Shown here in pieces: positions 8,083 to 16,708 of a stretch of 64,000 nucleotides of DNA. The position numbers and the translations under genes are program-made. The notes beneath the pieces were generated by a model that saw nothing but the letters and a program-made list of their open reading frames with translations, was not told the DNA's origin and ran no database searches. Positions within the stretch are counted from its first letter, which is position 1. Every line of letters starts with the position of its first letter. Source of the stretch: Streptomyces lavendulae subsp. lavendulae (lineage in GTDB: Bacteria > Actinomycetota > Actinomycetes > Streptomycetales > Streptomycetaceae); NCBI RefSeq assembly GCF_002803845.1, contig NZ_CP024985.1, positions 4,960,001 to 5,024,000 of the forward strand, given 5' to 3'.

Positions 8083-8400
8083 TCAGGCGGCGGAAGTGGA
8101 GCCGACGCTACTGCCCGTGCCGGACGACGACGTCGAGGAGGACGAAGCGGCGGCAGGCGCTGCGGTGGTCGTCGTCGAGGACGAGGACGAGGGCTTCGAG
8201 GCGGGCGTGCTGCTCGACGAAGCGCCACGGCTGTCGTTCCGGTAGAAACCGGAACCCTTGAAGACGATGCCGACCGCGGAGAACACCTTCTTCAGGCGTC
8301 CGTCGCAGTTCGGGCACACGGTCAGTGCGTCATCGGTGAACTTCTGCACGGCCTCAAGGCCCTCACCGCACTCGGTGCACTGGTACTGGTAGGTCGGCAC
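8083..8400 (-). CDS. FmdB-family zinc-ribbon protein
   Basis: A 105-residue protein. Residues 1-55 form the FmdB/CxxC_CxxC_SSSS zinc ribbon: PTYQYQCTECGEGLE, CPNCDGRLKKVFSAVGIVFK, GSGFY, with two CxxC knuckles that would bind one zinc. The C-terminal 45 residues are almost pure Ser/Thr/Ala. Members are called putative regulators after fmdB of methylotrophs, but no target is established. The GTG at 8400 is chosen because GGAGGA lies 5 nt upstream and it gives the conserved PTYQYQC N-terminus; an ATG at 8427 lies upstream of that ribosome-binding site. Confidence 0.9.
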   Translation of the reverse strand: MPTYQYQCTECGEGLEAVQKFTDDALTVCPNCDGRLKKVFSAVGIVFKGSGFYRNDSRGASSSSTPASKPSSSSSTTTTAAPAAASSSSTSSSGTGSSVGSTSAA

Positions 8401-8467
8401 GAATTTCCTCCTGGCACTCTGACTCAATGAGTGCTAACGACGCTCCATGGTGACGTATTCCGGCGGA

Positions 8468-9823
8468 TCAGTCCACCGTCACAGGCTGGCGGTGACCCAT
8501 GCCACGCTCGTTCACCCGGTTCCGGGCGGCCGGCGCGGGGGTTGCCGCACGGGACGCCGAGGCGGCGGGGGCGGACGAATTCACGAGCCGGCTCGTGGCC
8601 GCGGGCGCCAGCTTCGACCGCAGGGCCAGCAGGGTGACCAGCGCGAGGGCGGTGGCCACCAGCGGCACGAGGAAACCGTACGAGGACCCGTGCGCGTCCG
8701 TCAGCCGGCCGGCCAGGGTCACGGCGCCGGCCTGGCCGAAGGCGACCGCGCCGGTGAGCCAGGTGAAGGCCTCGGTGCGCGAGGCGGCCGGGATCAGCTG
8801 CTCGATCATGGTGTAGCCGGTGATCAGTGCCGGGGCGATGCACAGGCCGACGACCAGGCCGAGCGCGCCCAGCAGGATCATCGAGTGGGCGGCCCACAGG
8901 ACGGACGCGGCGGCGGTGAGGCCGATGTAGCCGAGGATCAGGCGGCGGCGCGGGCCGATCTTCCAGGCGATGGCGCCCATCGCGATGCCGGCGGTCATGT
9001 TGCCGGCCGCGAAGATGCCGTACAGCAGACCGTTGGCGCCCGGGTTGCCGATCTCGTTGGAGAAGGCGGCGAGCGAGACCTGCATGCCGCCGAAGACGGC
9101 GCCGATGCCGATGAAGGCGACGATCAGGACGCGCAGGCCCGGGAAGGACAGCGCGGAGGCGTGCTTCTGGCCGCCGGCCGGGACCGGGGCGGGCTTCGGC
9201 TCGGTGGCGCGCTGCGCGGCGAAGAAGAGGCCGCCGAGCAGGGTCAGCGCCGCCTCGGTGGCCAGACCGGCCGCCGGGTGGATGCCGGTGCACAGGGCGG
9301 TGGCGAGCACGGGTCCGACGACGAAGGTGAACTCGTCGGTGACGGACTCGAACGCGGCGGCCGTCGGCAGCAGCGGGGATCCTTCGAGCTTGGCCGCCCA
9401 GCGGGAGCGGACCATGGGCCCGACCTGGGGGACGGATGCGCCGGCCGGGACGGCGGCCAGCGCGAGCGCCCACAGCGGGGCGCCGAGGAGGGCCAGCGCG
9501 GTCAGAGCGGAGACCGCGGCGGCGTGGACGAGGACGACCGGCACGAGCACGGCGCTCTGGCCGCGGCGGTCGGTGAACTTGCCCATGACCGGTGCGAAGA
9601 GGGCCATGGAGACGCCGGTGACGGCGGCGACGATGCCGGCGTCGCCGTAGGAGCCGGTGGCGTGCTGGACGAGCAGCAGGATGCTGATCGTCAGCATGCC
9701 GAACGGCAGACGGGCGGCGAAGCCGGGGAGGACGAAGCCGAGGGCGTCGGGCGTGCGCAGCAGCTGCCCGTAGCCGGGTCGGGTGGACGTGGCGGACTTG
9801 TCGGTCGTGACCGCGGATGTCAC
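8468..9823 (-). CDS. major facilitator superfamily exporter
   Basis: A 451-residue protein with about 12 hydrophobic segments and the MFS loop 2-3 motif (GKFTDRRGQS near residue 77) typical of drug:proton antiporters. The C-terminal 50 residues are Ala/Ser/Arg-rich and cytoplasmic. Substrate unknown. The GTG at 9823 is preceded by AAAGG 8 nt upstream. The gene is preceded by a non-coding stretch of almost 600 bp with hairpins and two palindromes (listed separately), suggesting regulation at the leader level. No transcription factor gene is adjacent. Confidence 0.88.
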   Translation of the reverse strand: MTSAVTTDKSATSTRPGYGQLLRTPDALGFVLPGFAARLPFGMLTISILLLVQHATGSYGDAGIVAAVTGVSMALFAPVMGKFTDRRGQSAVLVPVVLVHAAAVSALTALALLGAPLWALALAAVPAGASVPQVGPMVRSRWAAKLEGSPLLPTAAAFESVTDEFTFVVGPVLATALCTGIHPAAGLATEAALTLLGGLFFAAQRATEPKPAPVPAGGQKHASALSFPGLRVLIVAFIGIGAVFGGMQVSLAAFSNEIGNPGANGLLYGIFAAGNMTAGIAMGAIAWKIGPRRRLILGYIGLTAAASVLWAAHSMILLGALGLVVGLCIAPALITGYTMIEQLIPAASRTEAFTWLTGAVAFGQAGAVTLAGRLTDAHGSSYGFLVPLVATALALVTLLALRSKLAPAATSRLVNSSAPAASASRAATPAPAARNRVNERGMGHRQPVTVD

Positions 9824-10165
9824 GGCCTGGCCTTTCCGCTGCCTGGTAGAGCGTCCCCGTCTGCGGACGGTGTGCCGCCTTGTGAGCGACCGCACCCGTA
9901 CATGTGGGAGCCCCGAGAGCTGTCCTCTTGCGCAGAACCGAGTGATACCTGGGCGCCCACTGCGGGAGGGTGCCACGGCCGCTTTGCGGTCGCGCCAGCT
10001 CTGCGTCAGGCAGAGTTGGTTCGATCTGGTGTGCCTTCATCGTACAGGGGAATCCGCTACCACGCCCTGTGATTTCTCTGGCAACTCGTGTCTTCACCTG
10101 CGATTAACTGGAGCTTCGCATTCCGGCGCCCATGAAATGGGGGCGAAGAAGGTCATACGCCACTG
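9824..10165 (-). promoter_or_regulatory. long leader region of the MFS gene with hairpins
   Basis: This is a gene-free stretch read on the minus strand ahead of the exporter. It contains at least two small inverted repeats: CTCTGC/GCAGAG (9999-10004 with 10010-10015) and CCGC-TTT-GCGG (9979-9989). G+C is lower than in the flanking genes. I find no convincing coding frame on either strand. It may be a 5' UTR of about 340 nt if transcription starts at the palindromes upstream, or simply promoter DNA. Confidence 0.45.
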
Positions 10166-10193
10166 AAACTGGCCAGTTTAGAGCAACGCTCTA
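10166..10193. promoter_or_regulatory. two abutting palindromes, operator-like
   Basis: AAACTGGCCAGTTT at 10166-10179 is a perfect 14-bp palindrome. It shares one base with TAGAGC-AAC-GCTCTA at 10179-10193, a second inverted repeat with 6-bp arms. Such paired dyads are typical operators for TetR- or MarR-type repressors. The nearest downstream gene on the minus strand is the MFS exporter. From 10194 to 10413 I see no gene. Confidence 0.55.
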
Positions 10194-10413
10194 TAGCGGA
10201 GTGTTCATCTGGCCCGCCTCTGCGTCACCCTCCGTCACCGAAAATCGCCGCCGACCCACCACGGGTGACCGTGCGGGCGGCGGCCGCAGGTGTCCACAAA
10301 GTCGACAAATCGCTACAGGTGGGTGGCGAAGTGCGTCGACGGCCGGCGGTGGCCGCCCGGGGGTGCCGAAGGTGCCGGGAGTTCCGGTCGGCGCCGCCGT
10401 CCGTCGGCCGCCG

Positions 10414-11919
10414 TTACAACGAGGTTCCGCCCCCGGTGCCCAGCCACCCCGCCAGCTTGCCGCCGCGCGCGACCGCCCGCAGCCGGGCCTCCGCCGCGTC
10501 GCGTACCGGATCCGTGGCCACCACCAGCAGCTCGTCGCCGCGCCGCAGCACGGTCGAAGGCGCCGGTACGAAGCTCTTCGCGTCCCGGACCACCAGCGTC
10601 ACCGACGCCCCCGCCGGCAGCCGCAGCTCGCTGACCTCCACCCCGTGCATGCGCGAGGCGGGCGGGATGGCGAAGGACAGCAGGTGCCCGCGCAGCTTCT
10701 CAAGCGGCGCCGACTCGATCCCGAGGTCCGCCGCGGCCTCGTCCGTGTCGCCGAGCTTCAGCTTGCGCGCCAGCCACGGCAGGGTCGGGCCCTGGACCAG
10801 GGTGTAGACGACGACGAGCACGAAGACGATGTTGAAGACCCGGTCGCTGCCCTCGATGCCGGTCACCATCGGGATGGTCGCCAGGATGATGGGGACGGCG
10901 CCACGCAGGCCCGCCCACGACATCAGGGCCTGCTCCTGCCACGGGATCCGGAAGGGCAGGAGGCTGATGAAGACCTCCAGGGGCCGCGCCACCATCGTCA
11001 GCACCAGTCCGATGATCACCGCGGGCCAGAAGTCGCCCGCCAGCTCGTGCGGGGTGACCAGCAAGCCCAGCAGCACGAACATGCCGATCTGCGCGATCCA
11101 GCCGAGCCCGTCCGCGAACCCGCGGGTGGCAGGCCAGTGCGGCAGCTTCGCGTTCCCGAGGACCATGGCCGCCAGGTACACCGCCAGGAAGCCGGAACCG
11201 TGCGCCATCGCGCCGGCGGCATACGCGGCCACGGCTATCGCCATCACCGCGATCGGGTACAGACCGGAGGCCGGCAGTGCCACGTGCCGCAGTCCGTACG
11301 CCCCCAGGAAGCCCACCGTCAGGCCGATCGCGGCGCCGATCGCCAGCTCCAGCGCGATTTTGCCGAGCAGGACGTACCAGTCGTCCACCGGTCCGACCGT
11401 CGCGAAGGCCACCACCAGGATCACGACGGGAGCGTCGTTGAATCCGGACTCGGCCTCCAGCACGCCCGTCACCCGCGAGGGGAGCGGGACCTTCCGCAGA
11501 ACGGAGAAGACGGCCGCCGCGTCGGTCGAGGAGACGACCGCGCCGATCAGCAGGGCCTGGCGCCATTCCAGCCCGACCAGGTAGTGCGCGCCCGCCGCCG
11601 TGACGCCCACGCTCACCGCTACGCCGACCAGCGACAGCACGATCGCGGCCGGCAGAGCGGGTTTGATCTCTTTCCACTTGGTGCCCAGACCACCCTCGGC
11701 GAGGATCACGACGAGTGCGGCATAACCGATGACCTGCGTCAGCTCGGCATTGTCGAATACGACGTTGCCGATGCCGTCCTGGCCTATCGCTATGCCTATG
11801 CCGAGGTAGATGAGCAGGCTGGGGAGGCCGCTGCGTGAGGAGATGCGTACCGCCGCTACCGCGACGAGCAGCACGAGCGAGCAGACCAGCAGGAGCTCGT
11901 TGAGCGTGTGGACAGTCAG
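10414..11919 (-). CDS. potassium/proton (cation) antiporter, CPA family with TrkA-C domain
   Basis: A 501-residue membrane protein. About 12 transmembrane segments fill residues 5-400, with the ion-binding-type motif ESGFNDAPVVIL near residue 150 and conserved GLRGAVPIILA near 330. A TrkA-C (RCK_C) regulatory domain (LRLPAGASVTLVV to RRGDELLVVA) follows at about 410-475. It should exchange K+ or Na+ for protons across the cytoplasmic membrane. The likely start is CTG at 11919, giving LTVHTLNELLLVCS with GAGGAAAGG 8 nt upstream; the first conventional start (GTG 11874) has no good ribosome-binding site and would cut into the first helix. It is divergent from the penicillin acylase gene. Confidence 0.9.
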   Translation of the reverse strand: MTVHTLNELLLVCSLVLLVAVAAVRISSRSGLPSLLIYLGIGIAIGQDGIGNVVFDNAELTQVIGYAALVVILAEGGLGTKWKEIKPALPAAIVLSLVGVAVSVGVTAAGAHYLVGLEWRQALLIGAVVSSTDAAAVFSVLRKVPLPSRVTGVLEAESGFNDAPVVILVVAFATVGPVDDWYVLLGKIALELAIGAAIGLTVGFLGAYGLRHVALPASGLYPIAVMAIAVAAYAAGAMAHGSGFLAVYLAAMVLGNAKLPHWPATRGFADGLGWIAQIGMFVLLGLLVTPHELAGDFWPAVIIGLVLTMVARPLEVFISLLPFRIPWQEQALMSWAGLRGAVPIILATIPMVTGIEGSDRVFNIVFVLVVVYTLVQGPTLPWLARKLKLGDTDEAAADLGIESAPLEKLRGHLLSFAIPPASRMHGVEVSELRLPAGASVTLVVRDAKSFVPAPSTVLRRGDELLVVATDPVRDAAEARLRAVARGGKLAGWLGTGGGTSL

Positions 11920-11939
11920 CGGGCGGCCCTTTCCTCAGC

Positions 11940-12163
11940 GCGCCTGACGGAGCGGCGGATCGTTCCTTCCGGAGGCGCGTCCGGCAAGTTACTTCGTTAC
12001 CTTACCTAATCTTTGACGATTCCTTGACGTGATAGTCACATTGTGAAACGCCTGTTCGGTCCTGTCCTCATGACCTCGACCCCTGGCGGATCAACGGACA
12101 GGGTCCTGCGCCTATGGTTGCTCCCAGCACTCCCAGGACCACCCTGCCCCTCTAAGGACAGCG
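11940..12163. promoter_or_regulatory. divergent promoter region of antiporter and penicillin acylase genes
   Basis: This is an A/T-rich island between two divergent genes. It contains TTGACG-like hexamers (12013-12018 and 12024-12029) and a small dyad GTGA-TAG-TCAC at 12029-12039. The exact start points cannot be assigned from sequence. Confidence 0.4.
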
Positions 12164-15094
12164 ATGCCCGCCAATGAATCCGGACCTTCCGTCAAGAAGA
12201 AGGGACGACGCGCACGCCTGCTCGTGCTCGTCTTGGTCCTGGTGCTCTTGGCGGCAATCGGCTACGGCGCGTACTGGAGCGTGGACACCGTGCGCGCCTC
12301 CTTCCCGCAGACCACCGGCTCCCTCAAGGTCCCCGGTCTGACCGGGACCGTCGACGTCAAGCGCGACGAGCACGGGATTCCGCAGCTCTACGCCGACAAC
12401 GACGAGGACCTCTTCCGCGCGCAGGGCTTCGTCCACGCGCAGGACCGGTTCTGGGAGATGGACGTGCGCCGTCACATGACCTCCGGCCGGCTCTCCGAGA
12501 TGTTCGGGTCCGGCCAGGTGGAGACCGACGCCTTCCTGCGCACGCTGGGCTGGCGCCAGGTCGCCCAGGCCGAGTACGACACCAAGCTTTCGCCGGAGAC
12601 CAAGAAGTACCTCCAGGCCTACGCCGACGGGGTCAACGCGTACCTGAAGGGGAAGTCCGGCAAGGACCTCTCCGTCGAGCACGCCGCCCTCAAGCTGACC
12701 GGCGACTACAAGCCGGAACAGTGGACGCCGGTGGACTCGGTCGCCTGGCTCAAGGCCATGGCCTGGGACCTGCGCGGCAACATGCAGGACGAGATCGACC
12801 GCTCGCTGATGGCGAACACGCTCTCGCAGGCGCAGATCGACGAGCTCTACCCGCCGTACCCCTTCGACCGGAACAAGCCGATCGTCGAGGGCGGCGCGGT
12901 CGCGGGCGGCAAGTACGCCCCCCAGGGAACCCCGGGCACCGGCACGACCGGCACCGGAACGGGCACGGGTACGGGCACCGGCACCGGCACGGGATCGACC
13001 GGAACGGGCACGACCGGCACCGGCACGACCGGCACGGGAACGGGCACGGGAACCGGTTCGACCGGCACCGGCACCGGAACGGGCACCGGCACCGGCTCGC
13101 AGGCCACCCCCAACGGCGGCAGCACCGGCCTCGCCGGCAACGCCTCCGCCCAGGGCGCCACGGTCGGCCTGCGCACGCAGCTGACCTCCCTCTCCAAGAC
13201 CCTGGACGAGATCCCCGCCATCCTCGGCCCCAACGGCAGCGGCATCGGCTCCAACTCCTGGGTCATCGGCGGCAAGTACACGACGACCGGCAAGCCGCTC
13301 CTCGCGAACGACCCGCACCTCTCCCCGCAGCTGCCTTCGGTCTGGTACCAGATGGGCCTGCACTGCCGCGCCGTCTCGCCCCAGTGCCAGTACGACGTGG
13401 CCGGCTACACCTTCTCGGGCATGCCCGGCGTGGTCATCGGCCACAACGCCGACATCGCCTGGGGCATGACCAACCTCGGCGCCGACGTGACCGACCTCTA
13501 CCTGGAGCAGGTCAAGCCCGACGGCTACGTCTACGACAACAAGGTGCTCCCCTTCACCACCCGTGAAGAGGTCATCAAGGTCGCGGGCGGCAAGAGCAAG
13601 AAGATCACCGTCCGTACCACCAACAACGGACCGCTGATCTCCGACCGCAGCGACGAGCTGGAGACCGTGGGCGTCCGCGCCCCCGTCCCCACGTCGGCCC
13701 CCGACCGCGGCAACGGCTACGCCGTCGCCCTGCGCTGGACCGCCCTGGACCCCGGCAAGTCGATGGACGCGGTGTTCAAGCTCGACCGCGCCAAGGACTT
13801 CGCGAGCTTCCGGGCGGCCGCGGCCGACTTCGAGGTCCCCTCGCAGAACCTGATCTACGCGGACAACAAGGGCGCCAACGGAAACATCGGCTACCAGGCC
13901 CCGGGCCGCATCCCGATGCGGGGCCAGGGCGACGGCCGCATGCCGGCGCCCGGCTGGGACCCGAAGTACGCCTGGAAGGGCGGCAAGGACGGCAACGCGG
14001 GCTACATCCCGCAGAACGAGATGCCCTGGGAGCTCAACCCGGCCCGCGGCTACGTCGTCACCGCCAACCAGGCCGTCACCGAGTCCGGCCCCGGCAAGTA
14101 CCCGTACGTGCTGACCACGGACTGGGGCTACGGCGCCCGCAGCCAGCGGATCAACGACCTCATCGAGGCGAAGATCAAGGACAGCGGCAAGATCTCGACC
14201 GACGACATGCGCACCATGCAGATGGACAACAGCAGCGAGATCGCCGCGCTGCTGACCCCGATGCTGGCCAAGATCCAGGTCTCGGACCCGGACGTGCGCT
14301 CGGCGCAGAAGCTCCTCGAAGGCTGGAACTACACGCAGGAGAACGACTCGGCGGCCGCCGCCTACTTCAACGCGGTCTGGCGCAACATCCTCAAGCTGTC
14401 CTTCGGCGACAAGATGCCCAAGGAGCTGCGGATCGAGGGCAGCTGCGCCAACGTCCAGGAGAGCGGCGGTCCCAACGACGACCTCACCAAGACGGTCCGC
14501 GAGTGCGGCACCCGCGGCCCCGACTCGGCGCAGCCGGACGGCGGCGACCGCTGGTTCGAGGTGGTGCGCCGCCTGGTCAAGGACGAGAAGTCGCCGTGGT
14601 GGTCCTCGCCCAAGACGCTCACCAAGCCGGCGACGACCACCCGTGACCAGCTCTTCGCCCGCGCCATGAACGACGCGCGCTGGGAGCTGACGGCCAAGCT
14701 CGGCAAGGACCAGTCGACCTGGACCTGGGGCCGGCTGCACCAGCTGAACCTGAAGAACCAGACGATCGGCACCGAGGGCCCCGGCTTCATGCAGTGGCTC
14801 CTCAACCGCGGCCCGTGGAACCTGGGCGGCGGCGAGGCCACCGTCAACGCGACCGGCTGGAACGCCTCCAGCGGGTACGGGGTCACCTGGGTGCCGTCGA
14901 TGCGGATGGTCGTCAACCTCAACGACCTGGACAAGTCCCGCTGGATCAACCTGACCGGGGCCTCCGGTCACGCGTACGCCTCCACGTACACGGACCAGAC
15001 GACGATGTGGGCCAAGGGCGAACTGCTGGAGTGGCCCTTCGGCAAGGAGGCTGTCGACAAGTCGACGGTCGACACGCTGACGCTGAAGCCGTAA
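12164..15094 (+). CDS. penicillin acylase family (Ntn) amidohydrolase
   Basis: A 976-residue N-terminal-nucleophile hydrolase precursor. An N-terminal signal anchor (LLVLVLVLVLLAAIGYGAYW, about residues 18-38) exports it. The alpha-chain part has the family motif DEHGIPQLYADNDEDLFRAQ and GFVHAQDRFWEMDVRR. The beta chain should begin at the autocatalytic Ser363 in GIG-SNSWVIGG, followed by NDPHLSPQLPSVWYQMGLHC and an oxyanion Asn region. Relatives cleave penicillin G side chains, acyl-homoserine lactones or other amides, so the substrate is open. Most unusual is a Gly-Thr repeat of about 55 residues (about 258-312) placed in the spacer before the nucleophile. Confidence 0.93.
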   Translation: MPANESGPSVKKKGRRARLLVLVLVLVLLAAIGYGAYWSVDTVRASFPQTTGSLKVPGLTGTVDVKRDEHGIPQLYADNDEDLFRAQGFVHAQDRFWEMDVRRHMTSGRLSEMFGSGQVETDAFLRTLGWRQVAQAEYDTKLSPETKKYLQAYADGVNAYLKGKSGKDLSVEHAALKLTGDYKPEQWTPVDSVAWLKAMAWDLRGNMQDEIDRSLMANTLSQAQIDELYPPYPFDRNKPIVEGGAVAGGKYAPQGTPGTGTTGTGTGTGTGTGTGTGSTGTGTTGTGTTGTGTGTGTGSTGTGTGTGTGTGSQATPNGGSTGLAGNASAQGATVGLRTQLTSLSKTLDEIPAILGPNGSGIGSNSWVIGGKYTTTGKPLLANDPHLSPQLPSVWYQMGLHCRAVSPQCQYDVAGYTFSGMPGVVIGHNADIAWGMTNLGADVTDLYLEQVKPDGYVYDNKVLPFTTREEVIKVAGGKSKKITVRTTNNGPLISDRSDELETVGVRAPVPTSAPDRGNGYAVALRWTALDPGKSMDAVFKLDRAKDFASFRAAAADFEVPSQNLIYADNKGANGNIGYQAPGRIPMRGQGDGRMPAPGWDPKYAWKGGKDGNAGYIPQNEMPWELNPARGYVVTANQAVTESGPGKYPYVLTTDWGYGARSQRINDLIEAKIKDSGKISTDDMRTMQMDNSSEIAALLTPMLAKIQVSDPDVRSAQKLLEGWNYTQENDSAAAAYFNAVWRNILKLSFGDKMPKELRIEGSCANVQESGGPNDDLTKTVRECGTRGPDSAQPDGGDRWFEVVRRLVKDEKSPWWSSPKTLTKPATTTRDQLFARAMNDARWELTAKLGKDQSTWTWGRLHQLNLKNQTIGTEGPGFMQWLLNRGPWNLGGGEATVNATGWNASSGYGVTWVPSMRMVVNLNDLDKSRWINLTGASGHAYASTYTDQTTMWAKGELLEWPFGKEAVDKSTVDTLTLKP
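12937..13100 (+). repeat. hexanucleotide-type repeat encoding Gly-Thr linker
   Basis: About 27 imperfect copies of a 6-bp unit GGCACN / GGAACG lie inside the penicillin acylase gene, encoding alternating Gly-Thr with occasional Thr-Thr and Ser-Thr. The unit keeps the reading frame whatever the copy number. Codon third positions vary (ACC, ACG, GGC, GGA, GGT), so the tract is not freshly expanded. Confidence 0.9.
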
Positions 15095-15106
15095 CGCCGA
15101 AGGCGT
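15094..15106. terminator. short hairpin between convergent genes
   Basis: ACGCC-GAA-GGCGT (15094-15106) occupies the 11-bp gap between the converging penicillin acylase and cyclo-ligase genes. It is small, so its terminator role is tentative. Confidence 0.35.
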
Positions 15107-15708
15107 CAGAAGCGCACCACCCCCGACGGGGTGGCGACCGCCTGGACGGGGTGGTCGTGCGGTTCCTCCGGGACCCGCGCGACCACCTCTTCGTCGTAGA
15201 GGAGCACCACCAGCGCCGGGTGCGTCCCGGCGCGCTCCAGCCGGGCCAGCACCCGGTCGTACGAGCCGCCGCCGCGGCCGAGCCGCATGCCGCGCCCGTC
15301 GACCGCCAGTCCGGGCAGCAGGACGGCGTCGGCGGCGGTGACGGCCTCCGGGCCGAGCGCCGGTCCGGAGGGCTCCAGCAGCCGCATCTTCCCGGGGTGC
15401 GCGGCCTCGGTGAGGCTGCCGGGGCCCTCGTACGCGGCCCAGTCGAGATCGTTGTCGGGCAGCAGCAGGGGCAGCAGCACCCGCTTGCCGGCCGCGCGCA
15501 GCGCGTCGAGCAGCTCGTGGGTGCCGGGCTCCGCGCCGACCGAGACGTACGCCGCCACCGTGCGCGCCCCGGCCAGTTCGGGCAGGGCGAGGGCGGAGCG
15601 GGCGAGCGCGCGGGCGGCCGCGCCGCGGGACTCGGGGGACAGGGCGCGGCGGGCGGCCAGCAGTTGCCGGCGCAGGGCGGCCTTCTCGGGCGGGGGGTGC
15701 TCCGTCAC
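15106..15708 (-). CDS. 5-formyltetrahydrofolate cyclo-ligase
   Basis: A 200-residue enzyme that converts 5-formyl-THF with ATP to 5,10-methenyl-THF, returning the stored folate to one-carbon metabolism. The N-terminal substrate helix (EKAALRRQLLAARRALS), the conserved DAVLLPGLAVDGRGMRLGRG followed by GGSYDRVLAR (phosphate and Mg-ATP binding), and the C-terminal PHDHPVQAVATPSGVVRF strand are all present. The GTG at 15708 gives the usual length; an ATG at 15750 would add 14 residues. It is divergent from galU across a 93-bp spacer. Confidence 0.92.
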   Translation of the reverse strand: MTEHPPPEKAALRRQLLAARRALSPESRGAAARALARSALALPELAGARTVAAYVSVGAEPGTHELLDALRAAGKRVLLPLLLPDNDLDWAAYEGPGSLTEAAHPGKMRLLEPSGPALGPEAVTAADAVLLPGLAVDGRGMRLGRGGGSYDRVLARLERAGTHPALVVLLYDEEVVARVPEEPHDHPVQAVATPSGVVRF

Positions 15709-15801
15709 TATGAGGTCACATACCTTTCCTATATGTGTATATCCGGACATAATTACCGGAATCTGGGCGGGTGTTCGGCACGACCCACTATCGTTCTGCC
15801 C
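15709..15801. promoter_or_regulatory. divergent promoter region, cyclo-ligase / galU
   Basis: An A/T-rich spacer carrying an inverted repeat TCCGG-N9-CCGGA (15742-15760). galU has no obvious ribosome-binding site within 12 nt of its ATG, so its mRNA may be leaderless or short-leadered. Confidence 0.4.
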
Positions 15802-16704
15802 ATGACTCAGTCGCACCCCGTGATCAAGAAGGCCGTCATCCCGGCCGCGGGCCTCGGCACTCGGTTCCTTCCGGCGACCAAGGCGACCCCCAAGGAAATG
15901 CTCCCGGTCGTGGACAAGCCGGCCATCCAGTACGTGGTCGAGGAGGCCGTCTCGGCCGGCCTGGACGACGTCCTGATGATCACAGGACGTAACAAGCGGG
16001 CCCTCGAAGACCACTTCGACCGCAACTACGAGCTGGAGTCGGCCCTCATCGCCAAGGGCGACGACGACCGGCTGAAGAAGGTCCAGGAGTCCAGCGACCT
16101 GGCCACCATGCACTACGTCCGCCAGGGCGACCCGCGCGGCCTGGGTCACGCCGTCCTCTGTGCCGAGCCGCACGTCGGCAGCGAGCCCTTCGCCGTCCTG
16201 CTCGGCGACGACCTCATCGACCCGCGCGACCCCCTCCTGCGCCAGATGGTCGACATCCACGCGCGCACCGGCGGCACCGTCATCGCGCTGATGGAGGTCG
16301 ACCCGGCCAGCGTGCACCTCTACGGCTGCGCCGCCGTCGAGCCGACCGGAGAGCCGGACGTCGTCCGCGTCACCGGACTCGTCGAGAAGCCGGACGCCTC
16401 CGAGGCCCCCAGCAATTTCGCGGTCATCGGACGGTACGTCCTCAACCCCGCGATCTTCGGCATACTGCGGGAGACCGAGCCGGGCCGCGGCGGGGAGATC
16501 CAGCTCACCGACGCCCTGCAGAAGCTGGCCGCCGACGAGAGCGTGGGCGGCCCGGTGCACGGCGTGGTCTTCCGCGGCCGCCGCTACGACACCGGGGACC
16601 GCGGGGACTACCTGCGGGCCATCGTCCGACTCGCGTGCGAACGTGAGGACCTGGGCCCGGAGTTCCGCACCTGGCTTCACCGTTACGTCACGGAGGAGAT
16701 GTAG
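15802..16704 (+). CDS. galU: UTP-glucose-1-phosphate uridylyltransferase
   Basis: A 300-residue nucleotidyltransferase making UDP-glucose from UTP and glucose-1-phosphate for cell-wall glycans, trehalose and glycogen metabolism. The nucleotide-binding signature AVIPAAGLGTRFLPATKATP, catalytic-lysine segment KEMLPVVDKPAIQYVVEEA, metal-binding VLLGDDLID and GLVEKP motifs are all present. It is the first gene of a same-strand run galU-glp-moaC-mog-GNAT-sepX; the glp start lies only 4 bp after its stop, so it is almost certainly cotranscribed with glp. Confidence 0.96.
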   Translation: MTQSHPVIKKAVIPAAGLGTRFLPATKATPKEMLPVVDKPAIQYVVEEAVSAGLDDVLMITGRNKRALEDHFDRNYELESALIAKGDDDRLKKVQESSDLATMHYVRQGDPRGLGHAVLCAEPHVGSEPFAVLLGDDLIDPRDPLLRQMVDIHARTGGTVIALMEVDPASVHLYGCAAVEPTGEPDVVRVTGLVEKPDASEAPSNFAVIGRYVLNPAIFGILRETEPGRGGEIQLTDALQKLAADESVGGPVHGVVFRGRRYDTGDRGDYLRAIVRLACEREDLGPEFRTWLHRYVTEEM

Positions 16705-16708
16705 GACC

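Noticed and set aside
11995..12010. Iron-box-like sequence TTAGGTAAGGTAAC on the minus strand, between the antiporter and penicillin acylase genes
   Set aside because: Only one half agrees with the 19-bp DmdR/IdeR consensus; the second half does not, and neither neighbour is an iron gene.
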